A DNA stretch of 64,000 nt, from contig CANMQI010000009.1 in the NCBI GenBank assembly GCA_947499955.1, positions 186,001-250,000 of the forward strand. The letters are read 5' to 3'. Below, piece after piece: positions 16,971 to 29,616 of this stretch (the first letter of the stretch is position 1; each line of letters begins with the position of its first letter). The DNA comes from an uncultured Granulosicoccus sp. GTDB taxonomy: Bacteria; Pseudomonadota; Gammaproteobacteria; Granulosicoccales; Granulosicoccaceae. The position numbers and the translations under genes were made by a program. Under the pieces are notes generated by a model that was not told the DNA's origin, ran no database searches, and worked only from the letters and a program-made list of their open reading frames with translations.

Positions 16971-18077
16971 ATGAAATTCAGTGCACAACGCGAGACTTTG
17001 CTGACGCCTTTGCAGCACGTAGTAGGCGCTGTTGAACGCAAACAGACCTCTCCAATTCTCGGCAACGTCTTGATGGTTGCCGATGATGGCTACCTGACTC
17101 TGACTGCAACCGATTCGGAAATCGAAATGCAGGCAAGAGTCGAGATGCATGTCGATCAGACCGGATCAACAACCGTACCTGCCAGAAAATTGCTGGAGAT
17201 CTGCAAACACTTACCGGATTCGGCTCGCGTGGACTTCAATTTCCAGGGTGACAAGGTCATTTTCAAATCAGGGCGAAGCAAATTCACCCTGGCTACCTTG
17301 CCTTCGAACGAATTCCCGCACGTTGATGCTCTTGATGCACCGCAACAAGTAATTTTGACCGCTTCAGTTCTTTTGCAGTGCATCAAAAATACGGCCTTCT
17401 CGATGGCGCAACAGGATGTACGTTTCTATCTGAATGGCATGCTTCTGGAGATCGGTGCAGATCGACTTTCCTGTGTCGCCACTGACGGCCATCGACTCGC
17501 TTATGCTCAATGTGCAACCGATGCAGAACCGGAGACTCCTGTCAGGGCCATCATTCCTCGCAAGACAGTCGGCGAACTTCAACGTCTGCTTGCCAGTGTC
17601 GACTCCGAAGATTCCGTCACGTTGCTGGTCACACCTCAACATCTTCAGGTACAGGTCGGTGGAGTTCGATTGACCACCAAACTCATCGATGGTCGATTTC
17701 CCGATTACAACCGAGTCATTCCCATTGATGGCAACAAGGAACTGTTGATCGATTGCCAGACACTGAAGCAATCACTGACACGAGCGTCTGTTCTGTCAAA
17801 CGAGAAATACAGAGGTGTCAGAATCGCGCTGCAGACAGGCACCTTGACGATTTCCAGCAACAACCCGGATCAGGAAGAAGCCATCGACGAACTCGAAGTC
17901 GATTACACCGGTGACTCTGCAGAAATCGGATTCAACGTCACATATCTCCTGGACGTACTCAACTCACTGGAAAGCGTGAACGCGCGAATCCTGATCAAGG
18001 ACGGCAACAGCAGCGCACTGATTACGCCAGAGACCAACAGCGACAGCAAATACGTCGTCATGCCGATGCGTTTGTGA
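16971..18077 (+). CDS. dnaN: DNA polymerase III sliding clamp, beta subunit
   Basis: Ring-shaped processivity clamp of the replicative polymerase. The 368 residues are the normal length. The start MKFSAQRETLLTPLQHVVGAVERK, the block SPILGNVLM and the C-terminal end YVVMPMRL are characteristic; the last residues form part of the partner-binding pocket. Three repeats of the clamp fold are expected from length. The stop overlaps the recF GTG start (GTGA), so translation is likely coupled. Confidence 0.98.
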   Translation: MKFSAQRETLLTPLQHVVGAVERKQTSPILGNVLMVADDGYLTLTATDSEIEMQARVEMHVDQTGSTTVPARKLLEICKHLPDSARVDFNFQGDKVIFKSGRSKFTLATLPSNEFPHVDALDAPQQVILTASVLLQCIKNTAFSMAQQDVRFYLNGMLLEIGADRLSCVATDGHRLAYAQCATDAEPETPVRAIIPRKTVGELQRLLASVDSEDSVTLLVTPQHLQVQVGGVRLTTKLIDGRFPDYNRVIPIDGNKELLIDCQTLKQSLTRASVLSNEKYRGVRIALQTGTLTISSNNPDQEEAIDELEVDYTGDSAEIGFNVTYLLDVLNSLESVNARILIKDGNSSALITPETNSDSKYVVMPMRL

Positions 18078-19150
18078 TTCTCACAAAACTGGATGTCAGT
18101 GATTTCAGAAATATCCAGAATCTGTCACTGACTCCACATCCCCGCCTGAACCTTGTTTCTGGAAATAACGGTTCGGGTAAAAGTTCGATTCTCGAATCCA
18201 TACAGTGCCTTTCAACCGGACATTCGTTCCGAACCCGAAAGGCACGCGAGTTGATCAGTAGAAACGCGCAGTCATTTACCCTGACTGCCCTGTTTTCGGA
18301 TCCTCAAACCTCACGCGAACATAGAACTGGCCTGTTACGACAACGTGATGGCTCTGTGGAACTGCGTCTTGATTTCGAAGAAGTCAAAAGCATCGCTGAA
18401 GTCACGCGATTGTTGCCTGTAAAGACTCTGACACCCGATAGCCACCGTTTGATCCAGGAAGGTCCGGACGAACGTCGGCAATTCCTCGATTGGGGAGTGT
18501 TCCACATGGAACATGCCTATCTGAATACCTGGCGACAGTTCAAGAGATCACTTTCGCAACGGAACCAGCTACTCAGGGACATGGCACCCAGCAGCGAACT
18601 GAAAACGTGGGACTCCCTGTTTGCAGAATCCGCGGTAATGCTGAATACCTTTCGCAACGATTACGTTGAAAAGCTGTCCAAGGCTCTTCAGATCAGACTT
18701 CTGGACATTGACGCAAGGTTCCACGTGGAACTGGCATATCGGCCAGGTTGGTCAACAGACCATTCACTCGCAGAACTGCTTGTCAAGAATCTCGATTACC
18801 ACCGGCGGATGAAAACGACGACAGACGGTCCTCACAGGGCTGAAATGTCATTGACTACCGACGGAGTCCCGGCAAAACAGGTTCTGTCCAGAGGCCAGCA
18901 GAAAGTGTTGGTCTATTTGCTGCATCTTGCACAATTGGATCTGCTTGATCAAAGCAACGCCCGACAAGCGGTTGTTCTTTGTGATGATCTGACGTCGGAA
19001 CTCGACCAGGAACATTCCACGGAAATAATCAATCAACTCCTGAAGTTGAACGGTCAGGTATTTGTTTCAGGGGTCAACCTCGATGTACTGCGTCACCATG
19101 ACCATGCGGCGTTCCACATGGAACACGGTAGTCTCAAAAACGTAGTATGA
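18074..19150 (+). CDS. recF: DNA replication and repair protein RecF
   Basis: SMC-like ATPase that helps load RecA at gaps. The product is 358 residues, with Walker A GNNGSGKSS at 30-38, an ABC-type signature LSRGQQKVLVYLL and a Walker B region VVLCDDLTSELD. It starts from a GTG overlapping the dnaN stop. The coding sequence contains three near-identical palindromic 16-mers resembling parS, each encoding Phe-His-(Met/Val)-Glu. gyrB begins 30 bases downstream. Confidence 0.97.
   Translation: MILTKLDVSDFRNIQNLSLTPHPRLNLVSGNNGSGKSSILESIQCLSTGHSFRTRKARELISRNAQSFTLTALFSDPQTSREHRTGLLRQRDGSVELRLDFEEVKSIAEVTRLLPVKTLTPDSHRLIQEGPDERRQFLDWGVFHMEHAYLNTWRQFKRSLSQRNQLLRDMAPSSELKTWDSLFAESAVMLNTFRNDYVEKLSKALQIRLLDIDARFHVELAYRPGWSTDHSLAELLVKNLDYHRRMKTTTDGPHRAEMSLTTDGVPAKQVLSRGQQKVLVYLLHLAQLDLLDQSNARQAVVLCDDLTSELDQEHSTEIINQLLKLNGQVFVSGVNLDVLRHHDHAAFHMEHGSLKNVV
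18498..18513. other. parS-like site 1 inside recF
   Basis: TGTTCCACATGGAACA, palindromic except for the central pair, one base from the Pseudomonas-type parS palindrome TGTTCCACGTGGAACA. Confidence 0.65.
18717..18732. other. parS-like site 2 inside recF
   Basis: GGTTCCACGTGGAACT; the inner 14 bases GTTCCACGTGGAAC are a perfect palindrome identical to the parS core. Confidence 0.7.
19110..19125. other. parS-like site 3 inside recF
   Basis: CGTTCCACATGGAACA, sharing 15 of 16 bases with site 1. Confidence 0.65.
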
Positions 19151-19180
19151 TTAACAAGTTACGCTAAGAAGACCGAATGA

Positions 19181-21592
<2,412 letters not shown>

Positions 21593-21648
21593 AAAACCGA
21601 TTCGCTCACCACAACGTATTCCAACCACTCGATAGCCTGGCACGACAC

Positions 21649-23673
21649 ATGTCTGATTTACTGGTTCAACGTCCCGACTTCTCGGCAATTGATGTCAAGA
21701 CCATTGAGCAGCAACTGGACGATCACCTCTCCGAGTGTCAGTCCGTTGTTGATAGCGTGTCGGCAGTCAGTCATCCGGATTGGGATTCGCTGATGCAACC
21801 ACTGAGCGAGGTGCACAATCGCCTCGCTCTGTTCTGGTCGCCCATCAGTCACCTCAATTCGGTGATGAACAATGACGAGCTGCGAGAAGTCTACAATCGC
21901 TGCCTGCCCAAACTGAGTGCCTATTACACCCAGTTGGGTCAGAACAGCCAGCTGTTTGCCGCGACTCTGGCACTACGTGACAGTGACGGTTACCAGAACC
22001 TGTCTGCCGAAAAGCAGCAGCAGTTGCGTCACGAACTGCGGGACTTCGAACTCGGTGGTGTGTCACTGGACGCTGCCGACAAGCAGCGTTTCGGGGACAT
22101 CGCCCAGGAGCTGTCGCGACTGACAACGCAATTTTCCGACAACGTGCTGGATGCCACCAACGCCTGGCACAAGACTGTGGATACCGCCGAGCAGCTGGAC
22201 GGATTGCCCGAGTCCGCCATCGCTGCCGCTCGGCAACGTGCCGCAGGCAAGGGACAGGAAGGCTATCTGCTGAACCTGGAATTCCCGTGCTACATGGCCG
22301 TCATGATGTTTGCCAATGACCGCCAGTTGCGTGAGGAGATGTACACCGCCTTCAGCACACGAGCATCGGACCAGGGACCACACGCCGGTCAGTTCGACAA
22401 CTCATCCTTGATCCAGGACATCCTGTCACTGCGGGCAGAGAAAGCGGCACTGCTCGGCTTCGAGTCCTACGCCCATCTGTCAGTGGTACCGAAAATGGTG
22501 GAAACACCGCAGCAGGTACTCGACTTCCTGAATGACCTGGCGGTGCGTGCACGACCTGCGGCCAAGGCCGAATTCGATGAGCTGTCTCGCTTCGCCCGGG
22601 AATCCCTCGAACTGCCGGAACTGGCTGCCTGGGATATCGCCTACGCCAGCGACAGACTCAAGAAGCAACAACACGATCTGTCTGACGAAGAACTCAAACC
22701 CTACTTTCCGGCAGACCGTGCCATCCCCGGCATGTTCAAGGTCGTCGGCAAGTTGTTCGGTCTGAAGATCCAAGCGGTCGAAGGTGCTGCCGTCTATCAC
22801 CCGGATGTGAAGCTGTACGCCATCACCGATCGGCAGGGGAACTCGCGGGGTGAGTTCTATCTCGACAATTTCGCTCGGGAGAACAAACGCGGTGGTGCCT
22901 GGATGGACGTCTGTGCGACACGCCAGCGAGTCGGCAATGCCATGCAGCAACCCATCGCTTACCTGACCTGCAATCTGACTCCACCAGTAGGGGACGATCC
23001 GGCACTACTGACTCACCTGGAAGTCACCACGCTCTTTCATGAATTCGGCCATGGCCTGCATCACATGCTGACTCAGGTCGAGACGGCAGGTGTTTCCGGT
23101 ATCAACGGTGTCGAATGGGATGCGGTCGAATTGCCCAGCCAGTTCATGGAGAACTGGTGTTGGGAGCGCGAATCCATCGACATGATCAGTGGGCACTATC
23201 AGACGGGTGAACCCTTGCCCGATGAGTTGCTGGAAAAGATGCGCAATGCGCGCAACTTTCAGAGCGCCATGCAATTGGTGAGGCAGCTGGAATTCTCGCT
23301 CTTCGACATGCAACTGCATCTGGAATCCCGTACTGGCAAATCAGTCGATGTGCAATCGACACTGGATGGCATTCGGCAACAAGTGGCCGTCGTGCCAGTA
23401 CCATCGTTCAACCGCTTCCAGCACAGCTTTTCGCATATCTTTGCCGGTGGATACAGTGCCGGCTACTTCAGTTACAAGTGGGCCGAAGTACTCTCGGCCG
23501 ATGCCTTCTCCCGGTTCGAAGAAGAAGGCATCTTCAATGAGGAGACGGGGCAATCGTTTCTGCAGAATGTGCTGGAAGTCGGTGGCTCACGTGATGCGAT
23601 GACATCCTTCAGTGCCTTTCGCGGACGTGAGCCGGATGTCGCCGCCTTGTTGCGACACTCGGGACTGAACTGA
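21649..23673 (+). CDS. prlC: Oligopeptidase A (M3 family zinc metallopeptidase)
   Basis: Cytoplasmic peptidase that degrades short peptides, including signal-peptide fragments. The product is 674 residues, close to E. coli PrlC (680). The zinc motif HEFGH is at 464-468 within [13 protein letters not shown], and the third ligand glutamate lies about 25 residues further on, in the block [15 protein letters not shown]. The C-terminal [20 protein letters not shown] is also typical. It begins 56 bases after gyrB and ends 8 bases before ubiD, so the two are probably co-transcribed. Confidence 0.96.
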   Translation: MSDLLVQRPDFSAIDVKTIEQQLDDHLSECQSVVDSVSAVSHPDWDSLMQPLSEVHNRLALFWSPISHLNSVMNNDELREVYNRCLPKLSAYYTQLGQNSQLFAATLALRDSDGYQNLSAEKQQQLRHELRDFELGGVSLDAADKQRFGDIAQELSRLTTQFSDNVLDATNAWHKTVDTAEQLDGLPESAIAAARQRAAGKGQEGYLLNLEFPCYMAVMMFANDRQLREEMYTAFSTRASDQGPHAGQFDNSSLIQDILSLRAEKAALLGFESYAHLSVVPKMVETPQQVLDFLNDLAVRARPAAKAEFDELSRFARESLELPELAAWDIAYASDRLKKQQHDLSDEELKPYFPADRAIPGMFKVVGKLFGLKIQAVEGAAVYHPDVKLYAITDRQGNSRGEFYLDNFARENKRGGAWMDVCATRQRVGNAMQQPIAYLTCNLTPPVGDDPALLTHLEVTTLFHEFGHGLHHMLTQVETAGVSGINGVEWDAVELPSQFMENWCWERESIDMISGHYQTGEPLPDELLEKMRNARNFQSAMQLVRQLEFSLFDMQLHLESRTGKSVDVQSTLDGIRQQVAVVPVPSFNRFQHSFSHIFAGGYSAGYFSYKWAEVLSADAFSRFEEEGIFNEETGQSFLQNVLEVGGSRDAMTSFSAFRGREPDVAALLRHSGLN

Positions 23674-23681
23674 GCGACACC

Positions 23682-25139
23682 ATGAAATACAAGGATCTGC
23701 GTGATTTCCTGGCAGGGCTGGAAGCGCGGGGAGAACTCAAGCGCATCAGCGAGCCGGTTGACCCGAATCTGGAAATCACCGAGATCTGCGACCGTACCTT
23801 GCGCAGCAAGGGCCCGGCGTTGTTGTTCGAGAATCCGATTGGATCCGATGTGCCTTTACTGGGAAATCTCTTCGGTACCCCTGAAAGAGTTGCACTGGGC
23901 ATGGGTGAGGACTCCGTAGAGGCCTTGCGAGAGGTAGGCAAGCTATTGGCCTTCCTGAAGGAGCCGGATCCTCCCAAGGGCATCAAGGACGCCTGGAACT
24001 CTCTGCCCATCTTCAAGAAGGTGCTGGACATGGCACCCAAGACCACGCGCTCTCCTGCCTGTCAGGAAGAGAGCTGGGATACCGTCGATCTGTCCCGCCT
24101 GCCGGTACAGACCTGCTGGCCGGGGGACGCGGGTCCCTTGATCACCTGGGGACTGGTCATTACGCGTGGTCCGCACAAGAAGCGTCAGAACATGGGCATC
24201 TATCGGCAACAGGTGATCGGTCCGAACAAGACCATCATGCGCTGGTTGAGCCATCGCGGGGGCGCTCTGGATTTTCGCGAATGGCAGCAGGAAAACCCGG
24301 GTGAACCCTTTCCGGTAGCCGTCGTTCTGGGAGCAGACCCCGCGACCATTCTGGGTGCTGTGACACCGGTGCCTGACAGTCTGTCGGAGCACGCCTTTGC
24401 GGGCCTGCTGCGCGGGGAGCGCACCTTGCTTGGCAAGGCGATGCTCTCGGACTTGCAGGTACCTGCTTCGGCCGAGTTCGTGCTGGAAGGGTATCTGTAT
24501 CCGGGTGAGATGGCACCGGAGGGCCCGTTCGGTGATCACACCGGTTATTACAACGAGGTGGATGAATTTCCAGTCTTCACCATCGAGAAAGTGACTCATC
24601 GACGCAACCCCATCTACCACTCCACCTATACCGGCAGACCACCGGATGAGCCGGCGATTCTGGGTGTGGCACTCAACGAGGTGTTCGTACCGATCCTGCA
24701 GAAGCAGTTTCCGGAGATAGTCGATTTCTACTTGCCGCCGGAAGGGTGCTCCTATCGCATGGCGGTGGTAAGCATGAAGAAGCAGTATCCCGGGCATGCC
24801 AAGCGCGTGATGATGGGCGTGTGGTCATTCCTGCGACAGTTCATGTACACCAAGTTCGTGATCGTGGTGGATGACGATGTTGACCCGCGGTCCTGGGAAG
24901 ATGTGATCTGGGCCGTGACGACCCGAATGGACCCTGCCAGGGACACCACTCTGATTGAAAACACACCCATCGACTACCTGGACTTTGCCTCACCCGTGTC
25001 AGGACTCGGCTCCAAGATGGGGATGGATGCCACCAACAAGTTACCTGGTGAAACGGATCGTGAATGGGGTGAACCCATACAGATGAGTGAAGCGGTAAAA
25101 GTGAGAGTTGACGCGCTCTGGGAGCGATTGGGCATCTGA
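23682..25139 (+). CDS. ubiD: UbiD 3-octaprenyl-4-hydroxybenzoate decarboxylase
   Basis: Decarboxylase of ubiquinone synthesis that uses prenylated FMN supplied by UbiX. The 485 residues begin [21 protein letters not shown] and contain the conserved blocks [21 protein letters not shown] (catalytic region) and [15 protein letters not shown]. No ubiX is seen in the window. It follows prlC by 8 bases. The enzyme joins UbiE, UbiJ and UbiB (40-43 kb) in the same pathway. Confidence 0.96.
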   Translation: MKYKDLRDFLAGLEARGELKRISEPVDPNLEITEICDRTLRSKGPALLFENPIGSDVPLLGNLFGTPERVALGMGEDSVEALREVGKLLAFLKEPDPPKGIKDAWNSLPIFKKVLDMAPKTTRSPACQEESWDTVDLSRLPVQTCWPGDAGPLITWGLVITRGPHKKRQNMGIYRQQVIGPNKTIMRWLSHRGGALDFREWQQENPGEPFPVAVVLGADPATILGAVTPVPDSLSEHAFAGLLRGERTLLGKAMLSDLQVPASAEFVLEGYLYPGEMAPEGPFGDHTGYYNEVDEFPVFTIEKVTHRRNPIYHSTYTGRPPDEPAILGVALNEVFVPILQKQFPEIVDFYLPPEGCSYRMAVVSMKKQYPGHAKRVMMGVWSFLRQFMYTKFVIVVDDDVDPRSWEDVIWAVTTRMDPARDTTLIENTPIDYLDFASPVSGLGSKMGMDATNKLPGETDREWGEPIQMSEAVKVRVDALWERLGI

Positions 25140-25344
25140 CAGCACCCCATCAAGGGAGCTCGAAAAGCCTTCGATGCTGCGTTATCCTGCCGCACCTCGT
25201 AACGTCGGTTTACCTACCCGATTACCTGCTGACGCATGCCTGTCGTACCATGCCCTGGCTGCTGGCGTCGAGAAGATTCAAGCTCGATGAAGTGGCACGG
25301 GATATGTTTCATTTTACTCATTGGGTCATCAACAAGAGGTCTGG
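25140..25344 (+). other. Short gap after ubiD, nothing assigned
   Basis: 205 bases between ubiD and the next predicted gene. I see no convincing terminator or promoter. The only specific element is AAGAGG five bases before the ATG at 25345, the ribosome binding site of the next gene. Confidence 0.4.
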
Positions 25345-25866
25345 ATGGAAGGTAGGGCTGCGTGGTTACATCAACAGCAATCCTGCATCGGGTTCGATGA
25401 ACTGACATCCATGGTGTCGGAACTCATGAGTCTATTCGTGCGTGAACAGGATCATGCCTGTCATGCGGGAGAGCCCATTTCATCCGACTGGGTGTCCCCC
25501 AGTGGACTGACACGCATTGTCCGACACGGCAGTAGTGCAGCCTTGCACAGTGTGTTGAATCAGGTACCCGATGCCATTGCAGCAGAATTCGAAGTGATTC
25601 ACTGCGACATCAAGGAGTTCTCCTGGTGCGAGTATCTGTGGCCACACCTGCAACGCAACAACGCCAGCCAGAGGCAGGTGGTACAGATCAGTCTGCCGAC
25701 CAGCTGTCTGGCCGAACTGATGAACTTCCACGAGCAACACGACACATCCTGGTTACGACGTTATCAGCGCGCCAACCCGGAGACCTCACTGACGTGGTCC
25801 ATGGGACGAGTCAAGGTCAATAAAGTTGGCGTAGTGGCTAAGCCTGACAGGTTCAAGATCCTGTAG
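25345..25866 (+). CDS. Hypothetical protein overlapping the 3' end of the GGDEF/EAL gene
   Basis: 173-residue soluble protein that I do not recognise. It starts at the ATG at 25345 behind AAGAGG. The product is rich in His, Gln, Ser and Trp, has no signal peptide or membrane helix, and has predicted helical segments such as FDELTSMVSELMSLFVREQ. Codon choice resembles neighbouring genes, which supports real coding. Its last 81 bases overlap, tail to tail, the end of the minus-strand GGDEF/EAL gene. A true gene is likely but not certain; function unknown. Confidence 0.6.
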   Translation: MEGRAAWLHQQQSCIGFDELTSMVSELMSLFVREQDHACHAGEPISSDWVSPSGLTRIVRHGSSAALHSVLNQVPDAIAAEFEVIHCDIKEFSWCEYLWPHLQRNNASQRQVVQISLPTSCLAELMNFHEQHDTSWLRRYQRANPETSLTWSMGRVKVNKVGVVAKPDRFKIL

Positions 25867-28641
25867 TCGAGCGGCCATTTCACGGGCGGGCAGAGGTTGG
25901 GAGAAGTGATAACCCTGATAGCCTTCGCAGCCTTCCATTGCCAGCATGGGCAGGATTTCGCCATCTTCAACGCCTTCGGCAATAACCCGGATACCCAGAG
26001 TTCGAGCCAGCGCGATGATGCTCTTTATCACGGTGATGGCATGTGGGAAGCGTGAGATGTCGGCGATGAAAGAGCGGTCTATCTTAAGATGATCCAGTGG
26101 CAACTGGCTCAGATACGCCAGTGATGAATAGCCGGTACCAAAGTCGTCAAGTGATATCTGAACTCCCAACTGTTTGATATCATTGATAATATTGGTTTCT
26201 ATGGTCTGTACCAGTGCTGATTCGGTGATCTCCAGAATCAGGCTGTCCGGTCGCATGGAGTGCTTGTCGAGGATCGCCGCCACCCGTTGGGCAAAATGCG
26301 GCATGCCAAGCTGACGAGCCGACACATTCACCGACATGGTGGTCGCCGGCCCGATAAGGCCCTTGCGCAACCAGATGCGATGCTGCCCACAGGCCTGGCC
26401 GATAGCCCACTCCCCCAGTTCACCGATCAGGCCGGTTTCCTCGAGGACGTCGATGAAGGCGCCAGGACTGACATGCTCACCGGTATCCTGGGGCCAGCGC
26501 AACAAGGCCTCGAAACCCAGCAGGCGTTGCTCCTTGATCAGCAGCTGAGGCTGATAGAACAATTCGAAGTCCTGTCTGTCGACAGCTCGTCGCAGACTGG
26601 TGATCATGACGGAGCGATCTCGCTGCGCCTGATCCAGTTCCGGGGTGAAGAACACATGTCGCGAGCGACCGGAAAGCTTGGCGCGGTACAGGGCCACGTC
26701 AGCCTGTTTGATCAGGCTGTTGGCGTCCTGAATGCCACGACCTTCCATGCCGGTAGCCAGAGCAATACCGACACTGGCAGACACATAGACCTCTTCCATC
26801 TGCAGCAGAAAGGGCTGCTTGAGTGTGTGCACGATGGCATCGGCAACGATGCTGGCATCCTGACTGTTGTCCAGAGTACGTAGTGTCACCGTGAATTCGT
26901 CACCTCCGAGTCGCGCCACGATATCGTCTTCGCGTACCGTGTGGCGGATGCGATGGGCGACCTGTTGCAGCAATTCATCGCCGGCATCATGGCCCAGCGT
27001 ATCGTTGACCGCCTTGAACCCATCCAGATCGATGAACAGCAGAGCGATAATGCCATGCGGCTTGCGATCATCGAGTGAGCGGTGCAGCTGATCGAGAAAA
27101 CTGGTGCGATTGGGCAGGCCTGTCAGCGCATCGTGATGGGCAATCTGGGTCAATCGCCTTTCGGCCATGTACTGCTCGGTGATGTCCATGATGACGACCA
27201 GACTGCCGGTCAGCATGTTCAGCGAATTCATCAGACCGGTGGCGTTCATGCTGACCCACAACGGACGACCATCAGGCGGGTCCAGACGCACTACCTGCCG
27301 ATAGGTGTTTCCATCAAGCAGCGCCCGCCGCATTTCCATCAGGGTTTGTGGTCGCTGATCCTCATGCAGTGCCTCGATCCAGCCGCTGTCCATGTTCTTT
27401 TCCAGTGACTGGCCGGTCAGCTGACACCACATGTCGTTGGCGTAGTCGCAGGTCCATTCCTGGTTGAGTTTGACGATGCCCACCGGCGCCAGTTGCGTCA
27501 GTGTCTGATATTGCACGGCCGCGCTCTGCAATTCGCGAGCTGACTGGATACGATCGCTGATGTCGTTGTACACCATCGTCGTGAACACCTTGTCCTTGAC
27601 GCGGGTATGGAACATCGATAACTCGACGGCAAAGCTGCGGCCATCTGCCCGGCGGGCTGATACATCCTTGATGACGAAAGGACGCTCATCATGCGCCTGC
27701 AGACTGTTGTGGTAATTGGCAGCGCGCCTGGTGAGAGTTTCGATGACCGCTTCGGGCAGAAACACGCTGGCCGGTGAGCCGAGTGTCTGATTGATTTCCA
27801 CCCCGAACATCTTTTCGCAGGCGCGGTTGAATGCGGTGATACAGCAGTTGTCATCAACGGTCATGACACCATTGAACGTGGCATCCAGCAAGGTCACCAG
27901 TTGCCGGCTGGTTTCGCCGATGTCGGCAATGACGTTGTTGATGCCGCGATTGACGATGCTGTTGATGTGTACTCGCATGAAGGCATCGAGCATCGACTGC
28001 AGGCGATTGATCAGTACCAGGTCGAAGCGCTCGCGAGCATTGGCGACAAACAGCAATGCGCGCAATTCCGATTTTTCGCAGATCGGCAACAGGGCATAGG
28101 AGTGGATGCGCGGGTGACAGCTGGGCAGGTTGACGCTGACCTGACTGCCCACGTCATTGCAGAAAATCGACTTGCCGGTATCGATGACATCCTGCAGCAG
28201 CTCGTCTGCCTGACGATGCAACAGCGTGTCGTGCTGTCTGGAGAGTACACCACTGGTATCCACGGACACCACGGCATCGAGTATGACTCGGGTTCTCGCC
28301 TTGGCGTCCGAGGGAGAGGTATCGATTCGCAGGACGCAGCCATAGGCGGCATCAACCAGCCGCAGCGCTTCGATGATGAGCTCCTCGCCCAGCTCACGTG
28401 GTGACAAACCACGTGCCACACGGTCCCCGACTCGTTCCAGAAATCGTTTCTGGATATTGTCTACTGCTTGCCGCACCTCGAAATCAGCACGCCTTTCTGT
28501 TTCGGTTTCGCTCACACGAATCAGTATTCCTTGACTCCGCGCAAGCGGATTAAATACTCCCCGGAGCCGGGAACACCATTCGGCTGGTACAAGTGTTTCG
28601 GGGCATGACCTACTTATGAGTTCGTAGTGTAGTTCACGCAC
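25786..28641 (-). CDS. GAF-PAS-GGDEF-EAL cyclic-di-GMP signalling protein
   Basis: Large cytoplasmic signalling protein, up to 951 residues. Domains in order: GAF-like (about 60-230), PAS (about 255-385) with FNRACEKMFGVEI, a second PAS (about 385-510) with IVKLNQEWTCDYANDMW, GGDEF and EAL. The GGDEF motif is intact (579-583, RLGGDEF), and so are the EAL residues (711-713, FEALLRW) and DDFGTGYSSL near 831. It could therefore both make and break c-di-GMP. No membrane helix is visible. The GTG at 28641 is the furthest start; a GTG at 28515 (909 residues, VSETETERR) is a good alternative. It lies 154 bases downstream of hemD on the same strand. Confidence 0.93.
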   Translation of the reverse strand: MRELHYELISRSCPETLVPAEWCSRLRGVFNPLARSQGILIRVSETETERRADFEVRQAVDNIQKRFLERVGDRVARGLSPRELGEELIIEALRLVDAAYGCVLRIDTSPSDAKARTRVILDAVVSVDTSGVLSRQHDTLLHRQADELLQDVIDTGKSIFCNDVGSQVSVNLPSCHPRIHSYALLPICEKSELRALLFVANARERFDLVLINRLQSMLDAFMRVHINSIVNRGINNVIADIGETSRQLVTLLDATFNGVMTVDDNCCITAFNRACEKMFGVEINQTLGSPASVFLPEAVIETLTRRAANYHNSLQAHDERPFVIKDVSARRADGRSFAVELSMFHTRVKDKVFTTMVYNDISDRIQSARELQSAAVQYQTLTQLAPVGIVKLNQEWTCDYANDMWCQLTGQSLEKNMDSGWIEALHEDQRPQTLMEMRRALLDGNTYRQVVRLDPPDGRPLWVSMNATGLMNSLNMLTGSLVVIMDITEQYMAERRLTQIAHHDALTGLPNRTSFLDQLHRSLDDRKPHGIIALLFIDLDGFKAVNDTLGHDAGDELLQQVAHRIRHTVREDDIVARLGGDEFTVTLRTLDNSQDASIVADAIVHTLKQPFLLQMEEVYVSASVGIALATGMEGRGIQDANSLIKQADVALYRAKLSGRSRHVFFTPELDQAQRDRSVMITSLRRAVDRQDFELFYQPQLLIKEQRLLGFEALLRWPQDTGEHVSPGAFIDVLEETGLIGELGEWAIGQACGQHRIWLRKGLIGPATTMSVNVSARQLGMPHFAQRVAAILDKHSMRPDSLILEITESALVQTIETNIINDIKQLGVQISLDDFGTGYSSLAYLSQLPLDHLKIDRSFIADISRFPHAITVIKSIIALARTLGIRVIAEGVEDGEILPMLAMEGCEGYQGYHFSQPLPAREMAARLQDLEPVRLSHYANFIDLDSSHGPRQ

Positions 28642-28795
28642 CTTATTGTGGGCTGAGGAAACCCGTTATGCAGCTATCAGATATGTACTGTCGCAGCCGG
28701 TCTTTGTCGACTAGACGATGCTTTCCCGGTGCGATGAACGGGCCTGCGACAAGCAACTACCATCGAGCCGACATCTGCCAGGCTGCCTGCCGACT

Positions 28796-29533
28796 TCAAG
28801 ACTGCAGCCAATGCCTGATGCACGCCAGCTGCCCCTGATCGCCCGGTGGGATGGCGATCAGAGCAGGTTGGCTGAATCCGAGCTCCCGTGCCAGAATTGC
28901 TGCCCGGGCGCTGTTGACCACCAGCGGCAGCTCACGTAACCGAGGCAGATGTTCAGCTGTCAGAGTCACCAGGTTCTGCAGTGATTCGTTACTGGTGATG
29001 CTGATCAGGTCAGGTGCCTGCTGCTGGAGCAGCTGTGTTACCTGCTCGGCGGATATGTCCGGCAAGCGGCGGCGATAGACTTCTGCACTGCCCACGTGCC
29101 ATCCCAGTTTCTGCAAGCCGGGGCCCAGCAAACCTCGTCCGCCGCAACCCTTGACAAGCAACAGGCGACCGGGCGTACGAGCGCCCATCTGATGGAGGAA
29201 GGATTCGCTGCTATAGGGGGAATCCGGGAGCAGGGCCAGCGCCTGGCCGAGGCCTTCCAGTGATGCCGCAGTGGCGGACCCGATGGCGTATACAGCAAGC
29301 CCGGGCCATGGCAAGGGGCGTTGTCGATGCGCCTGTCTGACAGCGTTGACACTGGTGAACAGGATACTGTCGAAATTCCCGGCGGGGTCGTTGTCCAGTT
29401 GCGTATCGAACAGCGGCTCGATTTCCAGACAAGGCAGATGGCTGACAGACAGACCCAGGGCCTGCAGTTGTTCGACAAATGGCTGATGTTGCCCGATCGG
29501 ACGGGTTATCAGAATATGGGGTGCTGTGCTCAT
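28796..29533 (-). CDS. hemD: Uroporphyrinogen-III synthase
   Basis: Cyclises hydroxymethylbilane to uroporphyrinogen III in haem synthesis. The 245-residue sequence is weakly conserved like all HemD proteins, but the pattern is clear: ILITRPIGQHQPFVEQLQALG at the start, DSILFTSVNAV, LAVYAIGSATAASLEGLG and DLISITSNESLQNL. In many gammaproteobacteria hemC precedes hemD and hemX/hemY follow; none of these is present here. It is divergent from argH with an 83-base gap. Low family conservation leaves slight doubt. Confidence 0.88.
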   Translation of the reverse strand: MSTAPHILITRPIGQHQPFVEQLQALGLSVSHLPCLEIEPLFDTQLDNDPAGNFDSILFTSVNAVRQAHRQRPLPWPGLAVYAIGSATAASLEGLGQALALLPDSPYSSESFLHQMGARTPGRLLLVKGCGGRGLLGPGLQKLGWHVGSAEVYRRRLPDISAEQVTQLLQQQAPDLISITSNESLQNLVTLTAEHLPRLRELPLVVNSARAAILARELGFSQPALIAIPPGDQGQLACIRHWLQS

Positions 29534-29616
29534 GTGGTTGATAGTCTACCTGCGCTACCCGAGTTCGGTGCTTCCCAGTACACTTGCATCAGTTTTCTGC
29601 ACACGACGATTTCATC

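Noticed and set aside
19008..19022. ATTCCACGG near the end of recF as a fourth parS
   Set aside because: Right half does not match; it is not palindromic.
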